DNA from: Hermatobates lingyangjiaoensis
Lineage: Eukaryota; Arthropoda; Insecta; Hemiptera; Hermatobatidae
Direction: 5' to 3'
NCBI GenBank assembly: GCA_026182355.1
Contig: JAPFBL010000233.1
Span: 1,178,001-1,242,000 of the forward strand
Length of the DNA: 64,000 nt
A program made the translations under genes and the position numbers. The notes under the pieces are model-generated. The model did no database searches. It was not told the DNA's origin and worked only from the letters and a program-made list of their open reading frames with translations. Numbering within the stretch: the stretch's first letter is position 1; each line of letters starts with the position of its first letter. Shown in pieces: positions 35,215 to 43,790 of this stretch.

Positions 35215-35910
35215 TTGTTTGATCGGTGATTCTACAGTGTGAGTCCTAAATGCTGCCTAACTCAAGTGTATTTAGAGTAGGGGTCTTTATCGAGTACCTG
35301 ACATCGTACAGCAGGTGTGAGCAATTATTTTGACTTGCGGGCCACATTGATTTAAAAATCTGACAGGTGGGCCATTTCAGCGCAAGATACAATATAAAAA
35401 ACAGCATTAGTTAACAGTACGTATCAAACAAAAACAAAAGAATCACAAATTGATATATAGCATCGAAGTCTGGGGCAATTCTCAGAACAGATCTGAGATA
35501 TTTACCACCTATCTGGGATTTTTAGGTTTTTTGTTAGTATTTATCACACTTAAATAGTCTGACCAGCAAAAGAAGAAGGAAAGCTGAAAGTGTGATACTG
35601 CACCACCTGATGTTGAAGTGTACTTCATTACGAGTCAAAATAAAATTAATACAATCATTCACATCAAATCTTAATCAAGTACCAATCTTCGGTGTGCCGG
35701 ATTCAAAACACCAAGGGGCCAGATGTGGCTTGCAGGCCGTAGTTTGGCCACCCCTGTCATACAGGCTTGGGACCGACGCCTTACCTCCTATCCAAGGGAC
35801 GATGTACTCAGATTTATTCTCCTCCCGCGTGGATAAATCGAGGGCCAGGTGTGTAACGAACCTGGGCCTAATAGTTCAGAGGCGAGTACATTAACCACTG
35901 ACCTGGCCCG
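35215..35910 (-). mobile_element. SINE copy split by a hAT MITE
   Basis: Right part 35757-35910 (minus) is the tRNA-like head with GTCAGTGGTTAATGTACTCGCC. Left part 35215-35311 is the body with GAGTCCTAAAT and TGACATCGTACAG, with the second tail type near TTTGATCGGTGATTCTACA. The hAT MITE lies between them within ATCGTACAG. Confidence 0.85.
35312..35756. mobile_element. hAT-type MITE nested in a SINE
   Basis: Begins CAGGTGTGAGCAATT and ends GTTTGGCCACCCCTG, with subterminal TTGCGGGCCACA / TGGCTTGCAGGCC. It is flanked by 8-bp duplications TCGTACAG (35304-35311) and TCATACAG (35757-35764), which differ by one base. The terminal GTGGCCAAAC / GGGCC type is common in animal hAT MITEs. Length 445 bases. 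No transposase; the 100-residue frame starting inside it is chance. Confidence 0.9.
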
Positions 35911-37320
35911 TGAATGACTATACTTTACGAATTACATAATTATTGAGGAAAATAATGTTGTATTCTTCAACCCTTATGAACTTTAGCACCTTAAATTAAA
36001 GTGACATTGAATTAATTATTTCATGACTAAGTAATTCATCATATATCATACAAAATTTGTTTTTATTTTATTTTGTTTCAATTATCTAGCGTACACGACT
36101 CACATATAACTGATTTTACATAGATTACTATCCCATACACGATGATCGAGCCAAGTCGAGTGCATATTATCTATGGCTGGTTCGTTATCTTGATGTAAAC
36201 TGTCGATATTCTTCATCAATTACATTTTTTTGCATAATTTATTCTAAATATCCTATACAATTTTAAAGCTATACATAGTTTATGAATGGTTTTTTATATT
36301 ATTTCTTGCAGGTTTTTGAAGGACTAAACAAAATTCCTATGAGAAGTTTTTTTATGTTTAGAGAAAACAATTTTAACTAAAATATATGAGTATGGATTAA
36401 AGAATATAGAACAATATAATTTATTTGAATAGGTTGAAAGGAATAAATAAAAACGAGGTAGGAGTTACAATGGAGAGTGGACGTTTGCAATACTGCGGTA
36501 ATTGGGAGGGTTTGGTGTGGCCCCCGGGAATGGTTTGCAGGGAAGAGGCGTTATAACGAAAGCAGTTTGGCAAGTTATGGACTGCTGAAGTAAGCTCTAT
36601 CGATTGTACCAGTTATAGGTGTGTTATATAGGCTTACTAGTGTTGACTATCGGGTCAAGCGAGAGTTAGGTTTGGGGGGGGTCCCAGGGGACTGGCTCAT
36701 CTCATGGGGACGTCCCCATCCACTGCTTTCACCCCTATCTACACTCGATCCATTGAACTTCTCAGATCTGAAAGCCTGATAAGTCACTATCACAATTGTT
36801 TCCACCTCTTCTCTAACCAACCAGGGAATTTCATTGGCTTATTTACTCCAATCAAATGGTGGAAAACAGCTCGATGTCAACAATAAACCAGCAAAAAAAA
36901 AAAGATCATACAAGCATTTTTTCTACTACATTGTTTCCAGAAACAAATAAAAATTAATCTCAAAACTAAATAAAGTATAGTATTCTTGAAATAGAAAAAA
37001 TATTGTTAAAACAAACTGGACTATTTAATCATTAATCTGCCATTCGTTTGACTACTAAGAATATTTTTTATAAATTTATTCATGCAAAATAAAACACACA
37101 CGCACGCAGACAGAGATACATACCCACACACATTCAGAAACAAATACACAACACATAGGTATTAGTCATTGAAAGAGATGTACTGTCTACTAACATTTTT
37201 CTTGACAGGCAAACCCGCATCCTCGTTAACAGATTTTGTAGGTTCACATACTAAAGTAAGTTAGAATTTGAGGCGTCTGAATAATTTCATTGTAGTGATA
37301 CCTATATATATACCCTTTTT
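35911..37320. other. Non-coding stretch with two unique islands and (CA)-rich tract
   Basis: No gene is recognised. GC-richer blocks lie at 36430-36640 and 36655-36880. The second ends in poly-A (36889-36902) and could be a retroposed fragment. A CA-rich tract is at 37095-37130. Frames in these blocks are short and without domains. Confidence 0.45.
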
Positions 37321-37403
37321 CGTTGGAAATACGATCCAAAACGGACAAATATAGTTCAATATAGACATAGAAACATAGAGAAATCAAAAGAACACACTTA
37401 CAG

Positions 37404-37437
37404 TCTCTAATTTTCGGTTTGAACCGTCTTCAGGAGA
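37404..37437 (-). ncRNA. Hammerhead-like ribozyme motif (AAUU), left arm
   Basis: Minus strand: TCTC, CUGAAGA, one extra C, helix II GGTT/AACC with loop CA, GAA, palindromic AAUU, A, GAGA. TCTC/GAGA gives a perfect four-pair helix I. Confidence 0.62.
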
Positions 37438-37480
37438 GATAAGAGAGGGAAACCAGTGCGCTTGGTTTCCCTCTCTTATC

Positions 37481-37514
37481 TCTCCTGAAGACGGTTCAAA
37501 CCGAAAATTAGAGA
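37481..37514 (+). ncRNA. Hammerhead-like ribozyme motif (AAUU), right arm
   Basis: Mirror of the left arm: CUGAAGA 37485-37491, GAA 37503-37505, AATT 37506-37509, A at 37510, helix I TCTC/GAGA. The two-base helix II loop is unusually small and might be opened to a four-base loop. Confidence 0.62.
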
Positions 37515-37570
37515 CTGTAAGTGTGTTTTTTTTATTTCTCTATGTTTCTTTGTCTATATTGAACTATATA

Positions 37571-37700
37571 TATGAGTTAGCTTCAGCTACTCAAAGGGAC
37601 TACTTCTGCCCGATGACGACGACTGTCGAAATATCGTTGTGAGTCTTTTGTGTGTGTCTTTATTTGTTTTTTCTCTTTCCTGAATGAACTATATATATAT
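37571..37700 (+). mobile_element. PLE-type arm, AUAU family
   Basis: Single arm between (TA)n tracts with GTCGAAATATCGTTGTGAGTC and GTGTGTCTTTATTTG. The core reads CCGATGA in place of CUGAUGA, so the conserved U is lost. Otherwise helix II and AUAU are kept. Confidence 0.5.
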
Positions 37701-37814
37701 AGGTGTGTTCTCAAAATAATCTAATTTTGAAAATTGACCGAACCCCGATTAGAGAACACACCTATTCTATCTAACGGTCGATATATTATTGAATCTATAT
37801 ATATATATATATAT

Positions 37815-38010
37815 GATCAAACCACAATATGAAATGGAAAAATAAAACAAAGTTTATTCAACCATAACAAGCCCTCTTTGTCAGAGTCAAAAAACCCAAC
37901 TGATGAAGACCGCTTGTTACAGTTGAAAGAGCTTAGTCTTTTTTTCCCATTTCATATTGTGGTTTGATTATTGACAGTTATTTCACGTGTTTCTGTGAAA
38001 TCTTTTTACA
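37815..38010. mobile_element. Fold-back PLE-type element, AGAUCU family
   Basis: Arms start with GATCAAACCACAATATGAAA and end with CACGTG-containing sequence. The left arm is decayed. The right arm has CTGATGA (37900-37906), helix II GACCG/CAGTT, GAA and AGAGCT (one change from AGAUCU). The helix I upstream strand has been replaced, so the motif is incomplete. Preceded by (TA)n. Confidence 0.6.
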
Positions 38011-38718
38011 TTTACTTTTTTTTATGTATATTTCTGTGTAAAAGGTAGGGTAACAGATTTGTTCTCTTCTTCGATTTTGAACCTCGTATATATATGTGTA
38101 GTAGAGGCGAGATGCATTCTTCGTAATTAAAAGAGAATATACATTGACTTAAAAAATGAAATTAAATTAAATATTTTTACGAAAAATGATAATAAATAGA
38201 AATAAATATCTAAGTAAGTTTACTTAACACATAAAAAACGAGTATAAATAAAAAATTAAATGTCAGGTAGAATAACATTTGTTTTAAAGAATTAATTTTC
38301 TGAAAGTTTTTTAGCAATCAACTGAGTAGAGAAAAAATGAGAGTGACAATGATGATACTGCGAAGTGACACCCAACAGCTGTGCCAACCATTAGATTATC
38401 CTTATCAGATTAGCCTCTAGTTTACGCCTATGTATTAACAAACATATGTCTTAGTAAATACTAATTGATTAGACTTGCATTGCTGCAATAACATTAACTG
38501 AGTACGAATTGTTAAACATTTTCTATATACTTTTCATTTCATGCATACTAAAATATCAATTTGGAGTTCCTTGAGTTTTTATCTTTAAAAGTCTCTGAAA
38601 CTATTTACAATCATGCTTTCAATGGTTTTACATGTTTTCTTTTAACTGACTTCGTATATATATATATATACAAGCCGAAAGCTGTAGTGTAGTGTTTAAT
38701 TAAATATAGTTATCCCCA
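38011..38718. other. AT-rich non-coding stretch
   Basis: No gene is seen; AT-rich with no repeat shared with the rest of the window. (TA)n at 38655-38671 precedes the next PLE fragment. Confidence 0.5.
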
Positions 38719-38751
38719 GTGAAGTGTTTATTTAGTGTTTCATCCTTCTGG

Positions 38752-38902
38752 ATGTCTTATGCTAGTTTGCTTTGGCAATTATCACCTTCTCAAAAGAAAA
38801 TTGTAAGGAAAATGGAAGCTATAAGTAGAAAGATCGTGAATGCAGAATCTGCTATCAAATTCAATAATACATGCTTGAAAGAGGACTTGCTGCCGAAATA
38901 CA

Positions 38903-38930
<28 letters not shown>
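38752..38930 (+). pseudogene. Penelope-like element ORF, N-terminal fragment
   Basis: An open frame from ATG 38752 (extendable upstream to 38719) codes M-S-Y-A-S-L-L-W, then a lysine-rich, probably helical stretch, then F-N-N-T-C-L-K-E-D and L-L-P-K-Y-T-N-I before running into (TA)n, read as Ile-Tyr repeats. The same N-N-x-C-L/I-x-E-x-L-L-P-x-x-T-N-I pattern occurs at 39.85 and 41.6 kb. PLE proteins have a short N-terminal region with such a Cys ... L-x-P motif before reverse transcriptase; assignment rests on that and on the linked hammerheads. Truncated at about residue 54. Confidence 0.5.
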
Positions 38931-38977
<47 letters not shown>

Positions 38978-39062
38978 ATAAATCAAAATATTAAAACGGT
39001 CCAAAAAGGACGGATATATAAATGAAAAAAGACAATAAATAGAAGAAGCGAGAAAACTTACT

Positions 39063-39098
39063 GGGTCGATATTTCGAACTGAAGTTCATCGTCAGGGA
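39063..39098 (-). ncRNA. Hammerhead-like ribozyme motif (AUAU-C), left arm
   Basis: Minus strand: CUGACGA, one extra base, perfect five-pair helix II GAACT/AGTTC with loop TC, GAA, palindromic AUAU, C, GACCC. Helix I is weak next to the core (only one clear pair), so this copy is less convincing than the others. Confidence 0.45.
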
Positions 39099-39724
39099 GA
39101 AGAAGGGAAGAGGAAGAGGCACGTGCGAAGGAAAGGCCAACATAGAAAGCACCGCACTGGACACATTCCAAGCGATAGACGCAGTTGGTGCTAGTGCACG
39201 AGGTGTTGGGAGGGACTTGAAAACTATTGCTGAGATTTGAGAAGAGAGGTTCAGGGTTAATAATAATTCGCTATCCACGCGAATAGCCATGGCCTTACTT
39301 TTAATGACTGCTTCACAGTCCAAATTCTTAAAGTAGTTGCAGCTGACGAGAAAAGGTTAACTTTGAGAGCCTCTGAGGAGGCTCACATTTGGTTACTTAA
39401 TGCCCGCTCCCCACCTGGCCTCAACCTCAAACGTTAAAGATTTTTTTTTATTTATATTTTTTTTTCTTTTTCTTTTTTTCCAATATTTTTTATTTTATTT
39501 TTTTCCCTCACTCTCTTTCTCCTCTTCTTCTTCGCCACTTCTGTCCTCCTTTCTACCCTTTTCCTACTTATACGGTACGCGTTTTCGCTCATGGTGGAAT
39601 GGTGTCGTTCGGGTATCAGCCTGCAGCGCTTCGAGCTACTTGAACTAGTGACCGCCGCCTGGAGCCCCCAGTCATTCTCTGCCAGCGCGAGTGGACGCAC
39701 GTGCCTCTTCCTCTTCCCTTCTTC

Positions 39725-39760
39725 TCCCTGACGACGAACTTCAGTTCGAAATATCGACCC
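39725..39760 (+). ncRNA. Hammerhead-like ribozyme motif (AUAU-C), right arm
   Basis: Mirror of the left arm: CUGACGA 39728-39734, helix II 39736-39747, GAA 39748-39750, ATAT 39751-39754, C 39755. Same weak helix I. Confidence 0.45.
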
Positions 39761-39806
39761 AGTAAGTTTTCTCGCTTCTTCTATTTGTTGTCTTTTTTCT
39801 TATATA

Positions 39807-39846
<40 letters not shown>

Positions 39847-39847
<1 letters not shown>

Positions 39848-40004
39848 AAAAGTTGGAAGCAGTCCTTCATTTAAACATATATTGTTAAATAACGCCCCAT
39901 ATTTGGCTTGTATCTGCTTCTTACACAATTTCTCCAGTTTCGGAATTCCTTCCTCGTCTCTTCATTAAAACTATAAAGTCTATCACCAATATTACTAGTC
40001 GACA
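39847..40004 (-). pseudogene. Penelope-like ORF N-terminus, left arm, frameshifted
   Basis: Mirror of 40560-40709. It starts at the ATG inside helix III. One G is missing in the GAATTCCG-AAACTGG part compared with the right arm, shifting the frame. Past the shift the sequence codes C-L-N-E-G-L-L-P-T-F-T-N-I before (TA)n, matching the 38.9 and 41.6 kb fragments. Confidence 0.5.
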
Positions 40005-40036
40005 TGTTTCGAATGTACCACATTCATCATCAGGAC
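39998..40036 (-). ncRNA. Hammerhead-like ribozyme motif (ACAUGU-C), left arm
   Basis: Minus strand: GTC, CUGATGA, one extra U, perfect six-pair helix II GAATGT/ACATTC with loop GGT, GAA, six-base palindrome ACAUGU, C, GAC. The site reads GUC, the classic hammerhead cleavage triplet. Helix I GTC/GAC is perfect. Among the strongest copies. Confidence 0.7.
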
Positions 40037-40528
40037 AATAATGAGAGTAATAGTAGGAAAGCTAGTTATATATATAGAGATGGATTATTAATGGAAAGTA
40101 TACAGGGCATCGCCCTGTATTACGGCGCATTATGGGGGATTAAGGTAGGGTGGTTGGGCTCACCTACTACCTGGCTAATCTGGGTGTTTCTGTTTGCAAA
40201 TAGTTTTAAAATTCGACAAGAATTATTAACTTGGATATTTATGGCTGGTTGCTTTTCTTGAATAATTATTGCTTCTAATACAACTATTAGAAGCAATAAT
40301 TATTCAAGAAAAGCAACCAGCCATAAATATCCAAGTTAATAATTCTTGTCGACTTTTAAAACTATTTGCAAACAGAAACACCCAGATTAGCCAGGTAGTA
40401 GGTGAGCCCAACCACCCTACCTTAATCCCCCATAATGCGCCGTAATACAGGGCGATGCCCTGTAAACTTTCCATTAATAATCCATCTCTATATATATAAC
40501 TAGCTTTCCTACTATTACTCTCATTATT

Positions 40529-40567
40529 GTCCTGATGATGAATGTGGTACATTCGAAACATGTCGAC
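40529..40567 (+). ncRNA. Hammerhead-like ribozyme motif (ACAUGU-C), right arm
   Basis: CUGATGA 40532-40538, helix II 40540-40554, GAA 40555-40557, ACATGT 40558-40563, cleavage-site C 40564, GAC 40565-40567. The ATG at 40560-40562 inside the palindrome starts the downstream open frame, so ribozyme and coding start overlap. Confidence 0.72.
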
Positions 40568-40709
40568 TAGTAATATTGGTGATAGACTTTATAGTTTTAA
40601 TGAAGAGACGAGGAAGGAATTCCGGAAACTGGAGAAATTGTGTAAGAAGCAGATACAAGCCAAATATGGGGCGTTATTTAACAATATATATATATATATA
40701 TATATATAA
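40560..40709 (+). pseudogene. Penelope-like element ORF, N-terminal fragment (right arm)
   Basis: Open from ATG 40560: M-S-T-S-N-I-G-D-R-L-Y-S-F-N, then E-E-T-R-K-E-F and K-L-E-K-L-C-K-K-Q-I, then G-A-L-F-N-N-I. After about 42 residues it enters (TA)n. Charged and probably coiled, it aligns end-to-end with the frames at 38.75 and 41.46 kb. The start is chosen because it is the first ATG and its position overlaps the ribozyme motif in both arms. The rest of the protein, including reverse transcriptase, is absent. Confidence 0.5.
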
Positions 40710-41400
40710 TAAATTTGAACCCGAATTTTTAAATTTGGCATTCACCATCTGCTGACTAAGAGACTAGACTTCAAACACTGATTTCCCTTATAGAGAATAA
40801 TAGAGTTAGGAGTTAACTAGAAGCAGTTAGATTTAGAAGAAGGAGGAATGTGGCTAATGAACTTTGCTCTAGCTTTGCCTTGAACAAGTTTATGAAGGAG
40901 TACGCCATTATTCTCCTTACAACGGTTTCCCTTATTAGGTAGTAATAAATAAACTACTATCAAACAGAAAGGAAGTATTCTAAGGAAAATTCAGCTAGTG
41001 TGATTAGAAAGTTGATAAAAGAAGTCATAGTACGTGAAACTTTACTTTTGAAAATATAAATTAAATACTAATGTATGAACCATGTATCAATTCATTACTA
41101 CGCAATTGGCATTAATGGTAGTTTAGGGACGTTACACTTGGAAACATTTCAGAATTATACAACTTTCACAATTGTTACTATTATTGATACAAATTTGTAA
41201 ATATAACAAACTGTTACCGCAAACATTATATGGCGAGATGAAATTTTACCCGCGGGTGCAGTTCAGCTGAATCCCGACCATACGGTAATTTCTGTTACAT
41301 AGAAGGAGATTAGGTTAGGCATATCATTGCCTTAAAACCTCAAGAAATCCACCTGAGATTTCTCTGAGTTATAACTCACCACATTGAGCCACAATTTAAC
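40710..41400. other. Non-coding stretch upstream of a PLE fragment
   Basis: No protein frame is supported. The part from about 41220 is GC-richer and may be the promoter/leader (pLTR) of the PLE fragment that starts at 41457. Confidence 0.45.
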
Positions 41401-41415
41401 TATACCACTTTCGGT

Positions 41416-41456
41416 TATATAAGGAACCCGTACCCCACCTGTTTTGTGTCTGTAAA
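41416..41456 (+). promoter_or_regulatory. Possible TATA-type promoter of the PLE fragment
   Basis: TATATAAGG at 41416-41424 lies 33-41 bases before the ATG at 41457. A Pol II start within the short leader would leave almost no 5' UTR. Plausible for a retroelement internal promoter, but the base composition makes chance TATA matches common. Confidence 0.3.
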
Positions 41457-41708
41457 ATGACTGCAGCAGACAGTCGAAACGCTTTGACAAGCAGGATTCA
41501 CTACCTTAACCGTTGTTCTCACAACGAAAAATTAATTTTTTGCAAGCTCGAAAAGTTGGAAAAGGAGATTATCAACCGACAATATTCAGTCGTGTACAAC
41601 CAATCCTGTATTAAAGAAGTACTGCTACCAAAGTACACTAACATATGTGAGAGTGAATGTGTGTTGCATGCGTGCATGTATATATGTATATTTGTGGGTA
41701 TGAAGTAA
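41457..41708 (+). pseudogene. Penelope-like element ORF, N-terminal fragment
   Basis: 83-codon frame starting M-T-A-A-D-S-R-N-A-L-T-S-R, then K-L-E-K-L-E-K-E-I-I, then Y-N-Q-S-C-I-K-E-V and L-L-P-K-Y-T-N-I. After that it diverges into C-x-H-A-x-M-Y-I-C read from (TGTA/TATG)n-like sequence. It matches the 38.75 and 40.56 kb fragments over the K-rich part and the LLP-x-x-TNI block, which supports real protein-coding ancestry. Truncated at the same point as the others. Confidence 0.5.
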
Positions 41709-41759
41709 GTCCACTCTGTATATAATTGTAATATAAAAATGTTACATGTCTGGTTTTGA

Positions 41760-42610
41760 ATAAATTGTTTAGGGACAAAGTGAAGGTGGGCGTAAGTCCG
41801 TAGATACAGAGAAAAATCCATTTGAGGCGTATTCTGAAGCAGACTTATTTGTAACTTTTCCCTTTAAATCGAGGGAATGTATAATTTTAAAGTTTTACGC
41901 TCCCAGACCTCGAGATAGTTGTTTGCCTTGTCCCTCTTTATATCTTTACCATGTGTTACACTTTTATGAAAATTATAAAATAGTTATTAAATACTATAAC
42001 TTGCTCTGTTTATGTTAACACAGGAAATTGCTTTCCTTCTTGTTTAAACTTCCTTTAAATCAAACCTTTTTTGTAAATATATTCTACCTTATACCATATA
42101 AAGTTCATAAAAGCAAGTTAATATATCCATTAATAAACAATCACTAATTTAGAATTTTAGCTAACGGATCACTAACTAATCACTAACAGATAATTTTAGC
42201 TTATGTTGAAATATTCATTTATTTAAAGAATAATAAACATTTGTGCAAATAATAATAGTTATGATAAATTGACGTAATAATATATTTATTATCATCAAAT
42301 TTAAATTAAATATCATTATCAGATTTAATATAAAATCTGATTTATTATAAAATCTGATAATATAATTTTATAAATTGATTTATAAATTGACGTAATAATA
42401 TATTTATTATCATCAAATTTATATTAAATATCATTATCAGATTTGGATATAAATTTACCAAAAGCTACTAAAAACAAATCAAATAAAACTTAACCCTTTT
42501 TTAGAAGATTTTAAAACTTTTCAAGTATGAATATTGTTTGATGAACGGAAACCATTCAGTTAATTTCCGTCATAAATGGTAAACCAATTATAGTAATATT
42601 ATAATTGATC
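41760..42610. other. AT-rich non-coding stretch with internal duplication
   Basis: No gene is seen. About 65 bases around TTGACGTAATAATATATTTA (42270-42325) recur at 42387-42443 in direct orientation. AT-rich otherwise. Confidence 0.5.
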
Positions 42611-42614
42611 AAAG

Positions 42615-42785
42615 ATTTCACAACATAGACGAGAAATAACAATCAATGATCAAACCACAAGAAAAAATAATAATAATAAATAATAATAAGTTCGGTTTTT
42701 GATTCTGACGAAGACCGCTTGTTGAGGTTGAAAAGTCATAGTCTTTTTTTCCCCCATTTCATATTGTGGTTGATCATTAGATTAT
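42615..42785. mobile_element. Fold-back PLE-type element, AGAUCU family, decayed
   Basis: Arms GATCAAACCACAA and TTGTGGTTGATC; the left arm is shortened and replaced by (TAA)n. The plus-strand motif at 42701-42743 keeps CTGACGA, GACCG, GAA and AGTC, but the helix III palindrome is mutated (AAGTCA) and one helix II pair is lost. Confidence 0.55.
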
Positions 42786-42939
42786 AATGAATCAATGCAT
42801 TAATGTAAATAACCAAATTTTTAATCAATGACTGCAGTTATATCAGAAATACTAAATATGTAGAACATGAACAACCAACAGATGGTTATCCATATTAAAT
42901 CCATCAACTCAGTTCTTTATTATTGAAGAATATAGGGAA

Positions 42940-43175
42940 CGGGGTAGTCCAGGGGTTTGTATGCTTGCCTCTGGAATTGTAGATCCAGGTCCAATTACTC
43001 TGATCTTTGATTATTTCACCCGACAGATGAAAAAATCTGAGTACGTTTTTCTTGAAAAGGATGTTAAGCCGGTGGTGCCAAGCATTTACGGTGTCAGATA
43101 CTCGTTAAAAGTTATTAAGTCAGATACTCTAATTAGGCTTGAATTAGGTTAAATTTTAAGATTCCCGATTAAAAT
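42940..43175 (+). mobile_element. Diverged SINE copy
   Basis: Plus-strand head GGGGTAGTCCAGGGGTTTG and ATGCTTGCCTCTGG, then the body with AAATCTGAGTACG, GGATGTTAAGCCGG and GGTGTCAGATACTCGTTAAA. The order matches 59.67 kb. Many substitutions; the frame across it is not a gene. Confidence 0.65.
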
Positions 43176-43500
43176 TATTTAGAAGACGAAATATTTCATT
43201 TAAAATATAATGGCTAAATAATGTCACCCTCTAATTGTTAGAGAGGACCTCTATGAATCTATGAAACTCTATGAATTGGTTATTAAGTTTGTTAAAATAG
43301 TTATAAGTGGAATTATCACTCTATTTCTTAAACTTATCTTCTATTTCTTAAATTTTAAGCTCCGTTAAATGTGCTCATAACCAAGGCGTTAAACTAGTTC
43401 TTAGTAGATGACCGATGTTAAGTCACATTCGTCTTCAAATTTAGACATTTTACCAAGTGGATGCTAAAAGATAAAATTGATAATAATTTCTCTTTTTGGA
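43176..43500. other. AT-rich non-coding stretch
   Basis: Nothing recognisable; one short sequence (TCTATGAATCTATGAAACTC region, about 43250) is internally repetitive. Confidence 0.5.
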
Positions 43501-43564
43501 TATCACAACAGTATTAAGCTTGTAGGGTAACAATCTAATGAAATGGTCTCCACATATAAAAATT

Positions 43565-43618
43565 TTAATGATATAAACAACGCGTTTCGAACACGTAGTG
43601 TTCTTCCTCAGGCATTAA
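43565..43618 (-). ncRNA. Hammerhead-like ribozyme motif (ACGCGU, variant B), left arm
   Basis: Minus strand: TTAATG-C, CUGAGGA, one extra A, perfect six-pair helix II GAACAC/GTGTTC with loop TAC, GAA, palindromic ACGCGU, U, G. After an asymmetric internal loop (TTTATAT), CATTAA pairs with TTAATG. A short C-G pair, then a loop, then the distal stem resembles the helix I organisation of natural type I hammerheads. Confidence 0.65.
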
Positions 43619-43649
43619 CTAAGTCTTATTCAGAGGCACTCATCCTTAG

Positions 43650-43703
43650 TTAATGCCTGAGGAAGAACACTACGTGTTCGAAACGAGTTGTTTATATCAT
43701 TAA
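43650..43703 (+). ncRNA. Hammerhead-like motif (variant B), right arm, helix III mutated
   Basis: As the left arm, with CUGAGGA at 43657-43663, but helix III reads ACGAGT instead of ACGCGT, breaking the palindrome. Homotypic dimer pairing would be weakened. Confidence 0.55.
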
Positions 43704-43790
43704 AATTTTTATATGTGGAGACCATTTCATTAGATTTTTACCCTACAATGAGTAAATACCACATAATAACTGATTGCACTACATTAGAAG

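Larger units (their letters stand above)
37325..37570. mobile_element. Fold-back PLE-type element, AAUU family, both arms intact
   Basis: Inverted repeat centred near 37459. Arms include TATTGAAC/GTTCAATA, the CACACTTACAGTCTC block and TCTCTTATCTCTCCTGAAGA. The outer left end carries the GATCCAAAACGGACA motif seen in the 21.9 and 39.0 kb elements. The outer right end runs into (TA)n. Hammerhead-like motif in each arm. Confidence 0.75.
38990..39800. mobile_element. Fold-back PLE-type element with 570-bp unique centre
   Basis: Arms at about 39029-39126 and 39697-39793 are near-perfect reverse complements. Flanks are (TA)n (38907-38979 and 39800-39842). The outer left end has the GGTCCAAAAAGGAC motif. 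The centre (39127-39696) is GC-richer. Its leftmost part, with the left arm, gives a 110-residue minus-strand frame; its right part is a long pyrimidine tract (39440-39560). No recognised domain in the centre. Confidence 0.75.
39843..40690. mobile_element. Large fold-back Penelope-like element (402-bp arms)
   Basis: Arms 39878-40279 and 40286-40687 are reverse complements with only a few differences, separated by about six bases. Flanks are (TA)n on both sides (39807-39843 and 40683-40709). Each arm has a hammerhead-like motif followed, reading outward, by an ORF N-terminus. The left arm continues 34 bases further out and so keeps the LLP-x-x-TNI coding end. Near-identical mirrored frames of 85 residues (40004-40261 and 40304-40561) run antisense to the motif and are by-products of the symmetry. 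Confidence 0.85.
43500..43790. mobile_element. Fold-back PLE-type element, ACGCGU family (variant B)
   Basis: Arms with GTCTCCACATATAAA / TTTATATGTGGAGAC and outer TAATGAAATGG / CCATTTCATTA, with TTTTACCCTACAATGAG beyond. Both arms carry the motif, the left one intact. Related elements: 50.2, 55.6 and 14.8 kb. Confidence 0.8.

Noticed and set aside
35592..35894. 100-residue plus-strand frame
   Set aside because: It starts inside the hAT MITE and ends inside the SINE, so it spans an insertion junction.
38907..38990. Ile-Tyr repeat protein frames over (TA)n
   Set aside because: Translation of dinucleotide repeats; the same occurs at several (TA)n tracts.
40004..40561. Two nearly identical 85-residue frames on opposite strands (40004-40261 plus and 40304-40561 minus)
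   Set aside because: They are mirror copies created by the inverted repeat and run antisense to the ribozyme motif and PLE start. Similarity between them is not evidence for coding.
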